DNA of 64,000 bases from Schlegelella_A sp036263655. GTDB taxonomy: Bacteria > Pseudomonadota > Gammaproteobacteria > Burkholderiales > Burkholderiaceae_C. The notes beneath the pieces were generated by a model. The model worked only from the letters and a program-made list of their open reading frames with translations, was not told the DNA's origin and did not search any database. Positions within the stretch are counted from its first letter, which is position 1; each line of letters opens with the position of its first letter. Made by a program: the position numbers and the translations under genes. Where the stretch lies: the NCBI GenBank assembly GCA_036263655.1, contig DATAGP010000045.1, forward strand, positions 1-64,000, written 5' to 3'. Below, one piece after another: positions 27,246-39,036 of the stretch.

Positions 27246-28203
27246 GCGCATAGGAGCGACGGCGCACGGCCGGATCGTGTGCCCAGGTGTTGATCACCAC
27301 CTCGTCGAGATCGAAGGCCGCGGCGAGTCGGCGGATCCGCTCGGCGACCGTCGAGGCGGAGCCGACGAAGGCGCCCGCCCGCATGCCCGCGAGGCTTTGC
27401 TCTTCCGCAGCATCGAAGCCGCGCGCGGCGATGGCGTCGGGCGACTGCAACGGGCCGAGCACGCCGCGGCCCCGGTCGATTCGCCAGCGATCGCGCGAAA
27501 GCGCCAGGTGGGCTGCCTCCTCGTCGCTGTCGGCGGCCAGGGCCCAGATGCACAGCGTGGCCTGCGGTCGCGGGTGTCGCTCGCTCGGCTGGTACAGGCG
27601 CCGGTAGAGCGCCATCGCCGGCTCGGCGCCGACGCCGTCGGTGAAGAAGTAGGCGAATGCGTAGGGCAGGCCGAAGTGAGCGGCCAGCTGCGCTCCGTAG
27701 TCCGAGCTGCCGAGGATCCAGATCTCCGGCGCATGGGGACCGCGCGGATGCGCCGTGATCCCGGCGTGCGTGCCGACGTGGGTCCAGGCGTGCAGGTCCC
27801 GCACCTGCTCCGGGAAGTGATCGGCCGCATGAGCGGCATTCGGGTTCAGCGCCCGAGCCGTGCGCATGTCGCCGCCCGGTGCACGGCCGACGCCGAGGTC
27901 GATCCGGCCGGGTGCCAGCGCCTCCAGGACCCGGAACTGCTCCGCCACCTTCAGGGCGCTGTAGTGCGGCAGCATGACGCCGGCGCTGCCGATGCGGATG
28001 GTCGACGTGCGCGCCGCGATCGCCGCCATCAGGATCTCGGGGGCGCTGCCGACGATCGTCGGCAGGCCATGGTGCTCGCTGAGCCAGAAGCGCGAGTAGC
28101 CCAGCGACTCGCAGTGCTCGGCCAGCGACAGCGTGTCGCGGATCGCGGCGTCTTCGCTGCTGCCGGCAAGCGAGACGGACTGATCGAGAACGGAAAGCTT
28201 CAT
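27199..28203 (-). CDS. LLM-class flavin-dependent oxidoreductase (luciferase-like)
   Basis: 334-residue bacterial-luciferase-fold enzyme using reduced flavin. Characteristic segments are RFWLSEHHGLPTIVGSAPEILMAAIAARTSTIRIGSAGVMLPHYSA, LAPGRIDLGVGRAPGGD and IWILGSSDYGAQLAAHFGLPYAFA, the MsnO8/YhbW-type subgroup. The ending carries DLDEVVINTWAHDPAVRRRSYALIAAEF. No reductase partner is adjacent and the substrate is unknown. The last 47 bp overlap the DUF418 gene tail-to-tail. It follows the cupin gene by 24 bp and may be co-transcribed with it. Confidence 0.93.
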   Translation of the reverse strand: MKLSVLDQSVSLAGSSEDAAIRDTLSLAEHCESLGYSRFWLSEHHGLPTIVGSAPEILMAAIAARTSTIRIGSAGVMLPHYSALKVAEQFRVLEALAPGRIDLGVGRAPGGDMRTARALNPNAAHAADHFPEQVRDLHAWTHVGTHAGITAHPRGPHAPEIWILGSSDYGAQLAAHFGLPYAFAYFFTDGVGAEPAMALYRRLYQPSERHPRPQATLCIWALAADSDEEAAHLALSRDRWRIDRGRGVLGPLQSPDAIAARGFDAAEEQSLAGMRAGAFVGSASTVAERIRRLAAAFDLDEVVINTWAHDPAVRRRSYALIAAEFGLAAPVGRR

Positions 28204-28227
28204 GTCACGCGCGCCTGCCGGCGATGC

Positions 28228-28710
28228 TCAGCCTTGCGGATGCGTCGGGTCGATCCAGCGCACGAGCTCGGGCTTTTCGACGGGCTCGATGTCCAGGTTC
28301 ACGGCGACCGCCTCGCCGTCGCTGCGCACCAGCACGCATTCGAGGGTCTCGGTCGGGCTGGCGTTGATCTCCTGATGCGGGACGTACGGCGGCACGTAGA
28401 TGAAGTCGCCCGGCCCCGCCTCGGCCGTGAACTCGAGGGCGTTGCCCCAGCGCATGCGGGCGCGACCCCTGACGACGTAGATCACGCTTTCGAGATGGCC
28501 GTGGTGATGCGCGCCGGTCTTCGCGTCGGCATGGATGTGCACGGTGCCGGCCCACAGCTTCTGCGCCCCGACGCGTGCGAAGTTGATGGCGGCCTTTCGA
28601 TCCATCCCGGGCGTCTGCGCCGTGTTCGGATCGAGGCGATCGCCGGGAACCACACGAACGCCGTCGTGCTTCCAGGGGGCGTCGCCGGCGGCATGGGTAT
28701 CGGCATTCAT
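28228..28710 (-). CDS. Cupin domain protein
   Basis: 160 residues from ATG 28708-28710 (MNADTHAAGDAPWKHDGVRV); GGAGACC lies 5 nt upstream. Single cupin barrel: motif 1 HADAKTGAHHHGHLESVIYVVRG gives three candidate metal-binding His plus Glu; motif 2 GDFIYVPPYVPHQEINAS gives the fourth His. Small metal-binding cupins have diverse roles and no substrate can be named. Probably in one transcript with the flavin oxidoreductase downstream, which would suit a detoxification or catabolic pair. Confidence 0.88.
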   Translation of the reverse strand: MNADTHAAGDAPWKHDGVRVVPGDRLDPNTAQTPGMDRKAAINFARVGAQKLWAGTVHIHADAKTGAHHHGHLESVIYVVRGRARMRWGNALEFTAEAGPGDFIYVPPYVPHQEINASPTETLECVLVRSDGEAVAVNLDIEPVEKPELVRWIDPTHPQG

Positions 28711-28915
28711 GAAGGTCTCCCAAAGACGCAGGATGGTCGTGTCGTGTACATTAACGGCACAGTTATACGCAAGACAGTGGTTGTTCGTGATTCTCGTTCT
28801 ACCCCCGCGGTCCTCGCGGCGGGCCGTTTGAAATCCCCCTGATCGGTTCTTGAGTGTCGCTGCATGCGCTGCATGTTGCTGCGCATTCATTTCATCGCAT
28901 AGACAGGATTCATCC
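28711..28915 (+). promoter_or_regulatory. Divergent promoter region and long leader of the cold-shock gene
   Basis: 205-bp region between the divergent cupin and cold-shock genes, with an AT-richer island near 28740-28810 that contrasts with its surroundings. ACATTAACGG and GTTATACGC near 28750-28772 are plausible -35/-10 parts for the plus strand, which would leave a leader of about 140 nt. Cold-shock genes usually have long structured leaders. Exact promoter assignment is uncertain. Confidence 0.35.
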
Positions 28916-29131
28916 ATGACGACCCCGACCCAGACAGGTACCGTGAAGTGGTTCAACGAGAGCAAGGGCTTCGGCTTCATCGCACAAGATGCAGGCGGCG
29001 CCGACCTCTTCGCCCACTTCCGTGACATCGCGGGCACCGGCTTCAAGACGCTGCAGGAAAACCAGCGCGTCGAGTTCGAAGTCAAGCAAGGCCAGAAGGG
29101 CCTGCAGGCCGCGAACATCCGCGTTCTGTAA
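28916..29131 (+). CDS. Cold-shock protein, CspA family
   Basis: 71-residue single-stranded nucleic-acid-binding protein. Start ATG 28916 (MTTPTQTGTVKWFNESKGFGFI). RNP1 KGFGFI and RNP2-like LFAHF are present; the usual VFVH is LFAH here, as in other betaproteobacterial Csps. It also has NQRVEFEVKQGQKGLQAANI at the C-terminus. The in-frame upstream ATG at 28850 would add a non-homologous cysteine-rich extension and is rejected. A strong intrinsic terminator follows the stop by 29 bp. Confidence 0.96.
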   Translation: MTTPTQTGTVKWFNESKGFGFIAQDAGGADLFAHFRDIAGTGFKTLQENQRVEFEVKQGQKGLQAANIRVL

Positions 29132-29160
29132 GAAGCGTTCCGGGCTCGGTCCGGGAAGCG

Positions 29161-29188
29161 AAGCCGCGGCTCGTCCGCGGCTTTTTTT
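29161..29188 (+). terminator. Rho-independent terminator of the cold-shock gene
   Basis: Perfect 9-bp stem AAGCCGCGG / CCGCGGCTT with a 5-nt loop, running into a T tract ending at 29188. The only textbook intrinsic terminator I found in the window. Confidence 0.9.
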
Positions 29189-29255
29189 CGTCCGTCGGCG
29201 GCTGGACTCGGGCTCGCTTCCGCCGCTTAGCATCGACCACCTCCACGGGACTGCC

Positions 29256-30293
29256 ATGACCGAACTCGCGACCCTGACCAATCACCAGGTCCGCCTGGCC
29301 CGCCGCCCGGTCGGCCTGCCCGTCCGAGCCGACTGGAGCTTCACCGCGGAGACCGTGTCCGCGCCGGCCACCGGCGGCGTGCTCGTCAAGACCTTGGCGC
29401 TCTCGCTCGATCCGGCGATGCGCGGCTGGATGAACGAAGGCCGCAGCTACATCGCCCCGGTGGGCATCGACGAGGTCATGCGCGCAGGCGGGATCGGCCG
29501 TGTCATTGCCTCCGAGAATCCCCGGTTCTCGGTCGGCGACGCGGTGAGCGGCCTGCTCGGCGTGCAGGAGTACGCGCTCTTCACCGCCGACCAGATCGCG
29601 CGCGGCGCCCTGGACCACATCGACCTCGGCCTCGGCACGATGACGCAGTGGCTCAACGTGCTCGGCATGCCGGGCATGACGGCGTACTTCGGGCTGATGG
29701 ACGTCGGCCAGCCGCGACCCGGCGACACGATCGTCGTCTCCGGCGCCGCCGGCGCCGTCGGGCAGACCGTGGGTCAACTGGCCCGCCTCCAGGGCTGCCG
29801 CGTCGTGGGCATCGCGGGCGGGCCGGCGAAGTGCGAGTGGGTCGTCGGCGAGCTCGGCTTCGACGCGTGCATCGACTACAAGGCCGGGCCGGTCAAGGAC
29901 GGCCTCAAGGCGCATTGCCCGAAGGGCGTCGACATCTACTTCGACAACGTCGGCGGCGAGATCCTGGACGCGGTGCTCACCCGCATCACGCGGGGCGCCC
30001 GCATCGTGATCTGCGGCGCCATCAGCCAGTACAACAACACCGAGGCCGTCAAGGGGCCTGCCAACTACCTGTCGCTGCTGGTCAACCGGGCCCGCATGCA
30101 GGGCATGGTCGTCTTCGACTACGCCGAGCGATACCCGATCGCCATCGCCGAGCTGGCCGGGCACCTGCGCGAGGGCCGCATGAAGAGCCGCGAGGACGTC
30201 GTCGTCGGCATCGACACCTTCCCCGAGTCGCTGCTCAGGCTGTTCCGGGGCGAGAACTTCGGCAAGCTCGTGCTCCAGGTCGCGGACGCCTGA
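29256..30293 (+). CDS. NADP-dependent MDR oxidoreductase (CurA/PTGR-like)
   Basis: 345 residues, zinc-independent medium-chain reductase of the leukotriene-B4-dehydrogenase/CurA group, which reduce alpha,beta-unsaturated carbonyls. Start at ATG 29256 (MTELATLTNHQVRLARRPVG). Family marks: LSLDPAMRGWMNEGRSYIAPVGIDEVMRAGGIGRV, the cofactor motif SGAAGAVGQTVGQLARLQG near residue 160, IAGGPAKCEWVVGELGFDACIDYK, YFDNVGGEILDAVL, and the C-terminal LLRLFRGENFGKLVLQV. TAGCAT at 29228-29233 is a possible -10. Confidence 0.94.
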   Translation: MTELATLTNHQVRLARRPVGLPVRADWSFTAETVSAPATGGVLVKTLALSLDPAMRGWMNEGRSYIAPVGIDEVMRAGGIGRVIASENPRFSVGDAVSGLLGVQEYALFTADQIARGALDHIDLGLGTMTQWLNVLGMPGMTAYFGLMDVGQPRPGDTIVVSGAAGAVGQTVGQLARLQGCRVVGIAGGPAKCEWVVGELGFDACIDYKAGPVKDGLKAHCPKGVDIYFDNVGGEILDAVLTRITRGARIVICGAISQYNNTEAVKGPANYLSLLVNRARMQGMVVFDYAERYPIAIAELAGHLREGRMKSREDVVVGIDTFPESLLRLFRGENFGKLVLQVADA

Positions 30294-30336
30294 GCCTCGT
30301 GCACGGGCCGGCGGACGGCACCCTGCGGACAGGCCC

Positions 30337-30342
30337 TAGACT
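30337..30342 (+). promoter_or_regulatory. -10 box of the hybrid kinase gene
   Basis: TAGACT within CCCTAGACTTGG predicts a transcript start near 30349. This argues against the in-frame TTG at 30342 and for the ATG at 30384 as the kinase start. Confidence 0.35.
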
Positions 30343-30383
30343 TGGTCGACCTTGATTTCCGCCACGGAACGCCTTTCGCCCTG

Positions 30384-33477
<3,094 letters not shown>

Positions 33478-33500
<23 letters not shown>

Positions 33501-35559
33501 GACCGCGCTGGCGCAGCATCGGCTCGGGCGTCGGCGCGCGGCCGCGGAAGGCCTGGTAGGCCGCGCCCGGATCGATCGAGTTGCCCGAGGAGTAGATGAA
33601 GCGCACCAGGCGCTTCGCGACCGCCGGATCGAAGGGATTGCCGGCCTCGACGAAGGCCTCGAAGCCATCGGCGTCGAGCACCTCGGCCCACAGGTACACG
33701 TAGTACCCGGCGGCATACGCCGAGCCCGAGAACAGGTGCTGGAAGTGCGTCAGGCGGTGGTTGACGCCGACGCCGGCAGGCAGGCCGAGCCGCTCGAGCT
33801 CGGCGCGCTCGAAGGCCACGACGTCGATCGGTCCGGGGTCGGTGCGCGCATGGGCCGCCATGTCGACCAGCGCCGAGGCGGCATAGCGGACGGTCTCGTA
33901 GCCCTGGTTGAAGTAGCGCGCTTCGTGCAGCCGTGCGATCAGCTCGTCCGGGATCGCCTCGCCGCTCAGGTGGTGGCGCGCATGCCGCTTCAGGACCTCG
34001 GGCTCCTCGAGCCAGTGCTCGAAGAGCTGCGAGGGCAGCTCGACGAAGTCGCGCAGCACGTTGGTGCCGGAGACGATCTCGTAGGTGACGTTCGAGAGCA
34101 GCCCGTGCAGGCCGTGCCCGAACTCGTGGAAGAGCGTGCGCGCGTCGTCGACGCTGAGCAGCGTCGGCTCACCCGGCGAGCCCTTCGCGAAGTTGTTGTT
34201 GTTGACGATGATCGGCAGGACCGGCGCGGCTCCCGCGCCAGCCGGGTTGCGCGACTGGGAGCGATAGGCGCTCATCCAGGCACCGCTCCGCTTGGTCGGC
34301 CGGGCGAAGTTGTCGTGCAGGAACAGGCCGATCGTCTGCTCGGCCGCATCGCGCACCTCGTACACGGCCACGTCCGGGTGATAGACGCGGATCTCCGGCC
34401 GGGCCACGAAGCGGATGCCGAACAGCCGGGCCGCGCAATCGAAGGCCGCCTCAACCATGCGCTCGAGCGGGAAGTAGGGCTTGATCGCGGCCTCGTCGAG
34501 GTCGTAGCGGATCTGGCGCACCTTCTCGGCGTAGAAGCGCCAGTCCCACGGCTCGATGCGGACGCTCTCGCCGCGCGACAGGGCCAGCGCCTCGAGGGCC
34601 GCCCGCTCCTGCTCGGCGCGCGCTTTCGCCGGCTGCCAGACGCGCTCGAGGAGCGTCGTGACGGCCGACCGGGTGCCGGCCATGGTGTCGACGAGGGCGT
34701 AGTCGGCGTAGCTCTCGTAGCCATGCAGGCGCGCCTGCTCGAGGCGCAAGGCCAGGATCTCGGCGGCAATGGCCCGGTTGTCCGTCTCGCCCGGGTGCTC
34801 GCCGCGCGAGGTCCAGGCCCGCCAGGCCTGCTCGCGCAGGTCGCGCCGCTCGGAGAAGGTCAGGAACGGCACGATGTGCGAGCGCGACAGCGTGATGACG
34901 TGCGCCCCATCGTCGATGCCGCGCTCGAGCGCGGCCTGCCGCGCGGCGGCACGCACGAAGGGCGGCAGGCCGGCGAGCTCGGCCTCGCCGCGCAGCTCGA
35001 GCCGGAACGACGATTCGTCGGCGAGCACGTTCTGGCCGAAGCGCGTCGTCAGCTCCGCCAGGCGCTGCATGACCTCGGCGTAGCGCGCCTGCTCGGGGGG
35101 CGCGAGCTTCGCCCCGGCCCGCACGAAGTCGATGTGGAATCGCTCGAGGACTCGGCGCTGCTCGTCGCTCAGGCCGAGCTCGCCGCGGCGGGCATGCAGC
35201 GCGTCGATGCGCCGGAAGAGGCCGCCGTGCATGTAGACCTTGCTCTGCTGGGCCGCGAGCAACGGCGCCATTCGCATCTCGACGGCCTGCAGGGCGGGCG
35301 AGGTCTCGCTCGACGTGAGGTTGTGGAACAGGCCACCGATGCGGTCGAGCAGGCGCCCCGAGCGGTCGAGCGCCGCGATCGTGTTCTCGAAGGTCGCAGG
35401 CTCGGGCTGGCTGCCGATCGCATCGACCTCGGCCAGGTGCTCGTTCATGGCCAGCTCGAACGCCGGCGCGAAATGCTCGGGACGCACCTCGGCGAAGGGC
35501 GGCAGCCCATACGGGCCGCGCCACGCGTCGAGAAGAGGGTTCGCTGCGGGTGAATTCAT
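33478..35559 (-). CDS. dcp: M3 family peptidase, peptidyl-dipeptidase Dcp-like
   Basis: 693-residue zinc metallopeptidase. Start ATG 35559 (MNSPAANPLLDAWRGPYGLPPF), overlapping the stop of the upstream coiled-coil gene by 4 bp. Zinc motif HEFGHGLHGLL, with the downstream Glu in VELPSQLFEHW. The segment VSGTNVLRDFVELPSQ resembles Dcp more than oligopeptidase A. Substrate-site Tyr and His residues occur near HEARYFNQGYETVRYA and SGSAYAAGYYVYLWAEVLDADGF. No signal peptide, so cytoplasmic peptide degradation is likely. Ends inside the convergent hybrid-kinase gene. Confidence 0.93.
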
Positions 35560-36050
35560 TTCCTGCGCTTCAGGTCGTCCAGGTCGCGCTCGTCGTAGCG
35601 CTGGTTCTCGCATGACTTCTCATGCGCGGATTTGGCGGCCTGCGCTTCGCGGGCCTGCGCGTTGTAGGCGTCGACCTCGGCCTGATAGGCCTCGAGGAGC
35701 CGGTCGCGTCGGGCGACCTTGGCGTTGAAGGCATTCACCGCCTCCTCGCTGGTGCGGTCGAGGCGCGCGCTTTCCGCCGCGAGCTCGCCCTCCATCCGAT
35801 CGATGTCGGCCTTCTGGGAATCGATCTGCGTCTTGGCCGCCGCTGCGGTCTCGCCCCGCTTCTGCAGCCGCTCCTTCTGGTCCAGGCAGTTGCGCAGCTG
35901 CGCGGGCGTGAGGATGGCGGACCCGGCCTTCGCACCGGCCCCCTTGGCCGAGCCGGCCGCGCCGGCGCCCTGCGCAGCGACGCCCGATGCGAAGGCGAGG
36001 ACGACCACGGCGACGGCCGCGCGCGGGGTGGCGATCGAACGGCGGGTCAT
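35556..36050 (-). CDS. Exported coiled-coil protein of unknown function
   Basis: 164 residues. A signal peptide (AAVAVVVLAFASGVAAQ) is followed by a Gly/Ala-rich spacer and about 100 residues of heptad-rich helix (LQKRGETAAAAKTQIDSQ through VARRDRLLEAYQAEVDAYNAQ). Two Cys (RNCLDQKERL and KSCENQRYDE) flank the coiled coil and could form a disulfide bridging the helix ends. Burkholderiales have many such uncharacterised periplasmic proteins. Translationally coupled (ATGA) to the dcp-like gene, although the peptidase has no export signal. Confidence 0.8.
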   Translation of the reverse strand: MTRRSIATPRAAVAVVVLAFASGVAAQGAGAAGSAKGAGAKAGSAILTPAQLRNCLDQKERLQKRGETAAAAKTQIDSQKADIDRMEGELAAESARLDRTSEEAVNAFNAKVARRDRLLEAYQAEVDAYNAQAREAQAAKSAHEKSCENQRYDERDLDDLKRRK

Positions 36051-36102
36051 GGTCGGGGCAGGTGCATGGCGCGGCGGTCGGTTCCGGGGAAGCGGCTCGG
36101 GA

Positions 36103-37461
36103 TCATGCCATCGCGACCGGCTGGCGCATGGTCACGAACTCCTCGGCCGCCGTGGGGTGGATGCCGAGCGTGGCGTCGAAGACGGCCTTGGTGGCGCCCG
36201 CCTTCATCGCCACCGCGAAGCCCTGGATGGTCTCGCCCGCGTCGGCGCCGACCATGTGCAGGCCGACGACCTTGTCGTTGGCATCGTCGACGATCAGCTT
36301 CATGAGCGTCCGCTCCGGGCTGCCGGACAAGGTGTGGCGCAGCGGCCTGAAGTCGGTGCGGTAGACGCGGATGCGCTCGAAGCGGCCCCGCGCGTCGGTC
36401 TCGGACAGGCCGATGGTGCCGATGTTCGGGTGCGTGAAGACGGCCGTCGGGATGTGCAGGTAGTCGACGCGGTGGCCGCCCTCGCCGTAGAGGCCGTCGA
36501 CGAGAGCCATCGCCTCGGCCAGCGCCACCGGGGTGAGCTGGACCCGGTCGATCACGTCTCCGACCGCATAGACACTGGGCACACTGCTGCGGTAGTTCTC
36601 GTCGACCCGCACCGCCCCGTTGATGTCGAGCTCGACGCCGATGGCGTCCAGCCCGAGACCTCTCGTGTTCGGGGCCCGCCCGGTCGCGTACAGCACGGTG
36701 TCGGCGGTCAGGGCCGACCCGTCGCCCAGGCCGAGGCGGATCCCGGCGTCGACCCGCTCGAGGGCCACGACGCTGCTGCGGACGCGGACATCGACGCCCT
36801 TCTTGGCCATTTCCGCGGCCACGAAGTGGCGCACGTCGTCGTCGAACCCGCGCAGGATCTGCTCGCCGCGGTAGATCTGCGTGACCTCCGCGCCGAGCCC
36901 GTTGAAGATCGACGCGAACTCGGACGCGATGTAGCCCCCGCCGACCACCACCAGCCGCTTCGGGAACACGGGGAGGTCGAAGATCTCGTTGGAGCTGATC
37001 GCCAGCGACCCGCCGGGCACCTCGGGCGGCACCGGCCATCCGCCGGTGGCGACGAGGATGCGCTCGGCGCGGTAGCGCTCCGCGCCGACGCCCACCTCGT
37101 TCGGACCGAGCACCTTCGCCCGGCCGTGGATGATGCGCACCCCGGCGCCTTCCATCAGCTGCCCGTAGATGCCGTTCAGGCGACGCAGCTCGCGGGCCCG
37201 GTTCGCCTTCAGCGTCTCCCACTCGAAGCTCGCCGGCGGCACGGTCCAGCCGAAGCCGTGCGCCTCCTCGAAGCTCTCGGCGTAGTGCGCCGCGAAGCTG
37301 TACAGCTTCTTGGGGATGCAGCCCAGGTTGACGCAGGTGCCGCCGAGCGCCGCGTCCTCCGCCACCGCCACGCGCAGGCCGCGCTGTCCCGCCATGCGGG
37401 CCGCGCGCACGCCGCCGCTGCCGGCGCCGATGACGAACAGGTCGAAAGCCTCGCCGCTCAT
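36103..37461 (-). CDS. gor: Glutathione-disulfide reductase
   Basis: 452-residue NADPH-dependent flavoprotein that regenerates reduced glutathione. FAD motif GAGSGGVRAARMA, redox disulfide GGTCVNLGCIPKKL (about residues 41-46), NAD(P) motif VVGGGYIASEFASIFNGLGAEV, second FAD site SVYAVGDVIDRVQLTPVALAEA, and the catalytic His-Glu pair in GIHPTAAEEFVTM. YRGEQILRGFDDD after the NADP strand carries the Arg typical of glutathione reductases rather than lipoamide dehydrogenases. Usual length. Confidence 0.95.
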   Translation of the reverse strand: MSGEAFDLFVIGAGSGGVRAARMAGQRGLRVAVAEDAALGGTCVNLGCIPKKLYSFAAHYAESFEEAHGFGWTVPPASFEWETLKANRARELRRLNGIYGQLMEGAGVRIIHGRAKVLGPNEVGVGAERYRAERILVATGGWPVPPEVPGGSLAISSNEIFDLPVFPKRLVVVGGGYIASEFASIFNGLGAEVTQIYRGEQILRGFDDDVRHFVAAEMAKKGVDVRVRSSVVALERVDAGIRLGLGDGSALTADTVLYATGRAPNTRGLGLDAIGVELDINGAVRVDENYRSSVPSVYAVGDVIDRVQLTPVALAEAMALVDGLYGEGGHRVDYLHIPTAVFTHPNIGTIGLSETDARGRFERIRVYRTDFRPLRHTLSGSPERTLMKLIVDDANDKVVGLHMVGADAGETIQGFAVAMKAGATKAVFDATLGIHPTAAEEFVTMRQPVAMA

Positions 37462-37511
37462 GCCGTCCTCACGCCTTGCTCATCCCTGTCGTCGACCGGC
37501 CGAGCCGCTCC

Positions 37512-37784
37512 TCAGGCGAGCGCCTTGCGCAGCAGCTCCGCGACCACCCCGTTGAGGCCTTCCGGATGCGCGCCGGCGCGCTCGCGCAAGGTCGCGGCGA
37601 GATCGGACGGCAGCTTGCAGGCGAAGGGAACGAGGCCGGCCGCGGCGTCGAGACGGCGCTGCTCGCGCCGGTCGACGAGCGCGTCCGCCCCCTGGCCGAA
37701 GCGGCCGGCCGCTCCCGCCGTCTTCATCCTGCCGCCGATCCTGGAGCCCAGCAGCTTGTCGAGGTCGGACTTCTTCATGCTCAT
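37512..37784 (-). CDS. Small protein with ribbon-helix-helix-like C-terminus
   Basis: 90 residues from ATG 37784 (MSMKKSDLDKLLGSRIGGRM), preceded by GAGGAG at good spacing; a longer frame upstream is non-homologous. Basic N-terminal half; the C-terminal half (FACKLPSDLAATLRERAGAHPEGLNGVVAELLRKALA) has the pattern of a CopG-like strand-helix-helix, but the match is by eye only. No toxin gene adjoins it. Divergent from the YaeQ-like gene (61 bp), 50 bp after the gor start on the same strand. Function not recognised. Confidence 0.7.
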   Translation of the reverse strand: MSMKKSDLDKLLGSRIGGRMKTAGAAGRFGQGADALVDRREQRRLDAAAGLVPFACKLPSDLAATLRERAGAHPEGLNGVVAELLRKALA

Positions 37785-37845
37785 GGTGCGTCGCTCCTCC
37801 TCGAGCGAAAGCACGATTGTCGCGTGCCTGTGGCACAGTCTGCCG

Positions 37846-38394
37846 ATGGCCCAGAAAGCGACCGTCTGCAAGGCCTTCCTGAGCATCGCTGACATCGATC
37901 GCGGCCTCTACGCCGACCGCCAGCTGACGCTCGCCCGCCACCCTTCCGAGAACGACGAGCGGATGATGGTGAGGCTGCTCGCCTATGCCCTTTGCGTGCC
38001 GATGAGCGACGACGGCGGAGCGCTCGAATTCGCCAAGGGAATGTGGGACCCGGATGAACCGGAGCTCTGGCAAAAGGACCTCACCGGCCAGCTGCTGCAG
38101 TGGGTCGAAGTCGGCCAGCCCGACGAGCGCCGCCTGGTGAAGGCGAGCGGCCGCGCGGAGCGTGTCAGCGTGTTCGCCTTCAGCCACGCTGCGCCGATCT
38201 GGTGGGCGGGTCTTTCCGGCCGCGTCGCGCGCACGCGCAACATCGAAGCGTGGCTGATTCCCGCGGAGCAGAGCCGCGCCCTGGCCGATCTCGCCGGGCG
38301 CAGCATGCAGCTGCAGATCGGCCGGCAGGACGGCTCGGTCTGGGTCGCCGACGGCGAGCGGACCGTCGATCTCGCCGTGACTCGGCTCCCGTGA
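37846..38394 (+). CDS. yaeQ: YaeQ family protein
   Basis: 182 residues, matching E. coli YaeQ (181), a PD-(D/E)xK-fold protein of unclear role first linked to suppression of RfaH loss. Characteristic segments: MAQKATVCKAFLSIADIDRGLYADRQLTLARHPSENDERMMVRLLAYAL, EFAKGMWDPDEPELWQKDLTGQLLQWVEVGQPDERRLVKAS and WWAGLSGRVARTRNIEAWLI. CACAGT at 37834-37839 ends 6 bp before the ATG, another possible leaderless arrangement. It is divergent from the RHH-like gene; the inverted repeat GTGCC-TGT-GGCAC lies at 37824-37836, just before it. Confidence 0.93.
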   Translation: MAQKATVCKAFLSIADIDRGLYADRQLTLARHPSENDERMMVRLLAYALCVPMSDDGGALEFAKGMWDPDEPELWQKDLTGQLLQWVEVGQPDERRLVKASGRAERVSVFAFSHAAPIWWAGLSGRVARTRNIEAWLIPAEQSRALADLAGRSMQLQIGRQDGSVWVADGERTVDLAVTRLP

Positions 38395-38421
38395 GCGCCG
38401 CTCCTTGAACCGATCGCCGGC

Positions 38422-39012
38422 ATGAACGTCATCGACAGCGACGCACGTGACGTCCTCGACTTCTGGTTCGGCGCCGAAGGCAGCCCCTTGCATGGGTCGG
38501 CGCGCGCCGAGTGGTTCACGAAGGACGACGTCTTCGACCAGCGCATTCGCGACGACTTCGAGCCCCTGATCGAGCGGGCGCTGCGTGGCGAGCTCGACGC
38601 CTGGGCTGGGCAGGCGCACGCGGCGCTCGCGCGCATCCTGCTTCTCGACCAGTTCACGCGCAACGCGTTCCGGGGCACGCCCCGCGCGTTCGCGGGCGAT
38701 ACGCAGGCACTCGCCGCCGCCAGTGCGATGGTCGGCGCGCGCCAGGACGAGCAGCTGCCCGCTTTCATGCGGGCCTTCGCGTACATGCCGTTCGAGCACG
38801 CCGAAAGGCCGGACATGCAGGACGAGGCGGTTCGTCTCTTCACGCGCCTGGCCGCGGGCGATCCGGCCTTCGCCTCGATGCTCGACTACGCGCACCGGCA
38901 CCGGCAGGTGATCGAACGGTTCGGACGCTTCCCGCATCGCAATGCGATCCTCGGCCGCCAGTCGACGGCCGAGGAGATCGCCTTTCTGCAGCAGCCGGGC
39001 TCGAGCTTCTGA
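38422..39012 (+). CDS. DUF924 family protein
   Basis: 196 residues with the DUF924 pattern: DVLDFWFGAEG, WFTKDDVFDQRIRDDFEPLIERAL, ARILLLDQFTRNAFRGTPRAFAGDTQAL, FAYMPFEHAE and RFPHRNAILGRQSTAEE. Predicted all-helical TPR-like cytosolic protein of unknown function. 27 bp after the YaeQ-like gene and probably co-transcribed with it. Confidence 0.93.
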   Translation: MNVIDSDARDVLDFWFGAEGSPLHGSARAEWFTKDDVFDQRIRDDFEPLIERALRGELDAWAGQAHAALARILLLDQFTRNAFRGTPRAFAGDTQALAAASAMVGARQDEQLPAFMRAFAYMPFEHAERPDMQDEAVRLFTRLAAGDPAFASMLDYAHRHRQVIERFGRFPHRNAILGRQSTAEEIAFLQQPGSSF

Positions 39013-39036
39013 CGCTCGGCGCCGGACGGCCGGCCG

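Noticed and set aside
28850..28915. An N-terminally extended cold-shock protein.
   Set aside because: The added 22 residues are Cys/Ala-rich and unlike any Csp; the second ATG matches the family exactly.
37824..37836. The small inverted repeat GTGCC-TGT-GGCAC as an operator for the RHH-like protein.
   Set aside because: Five-bp arms are too short to support on sequence alone, although the position between the divergent genes would suit it.
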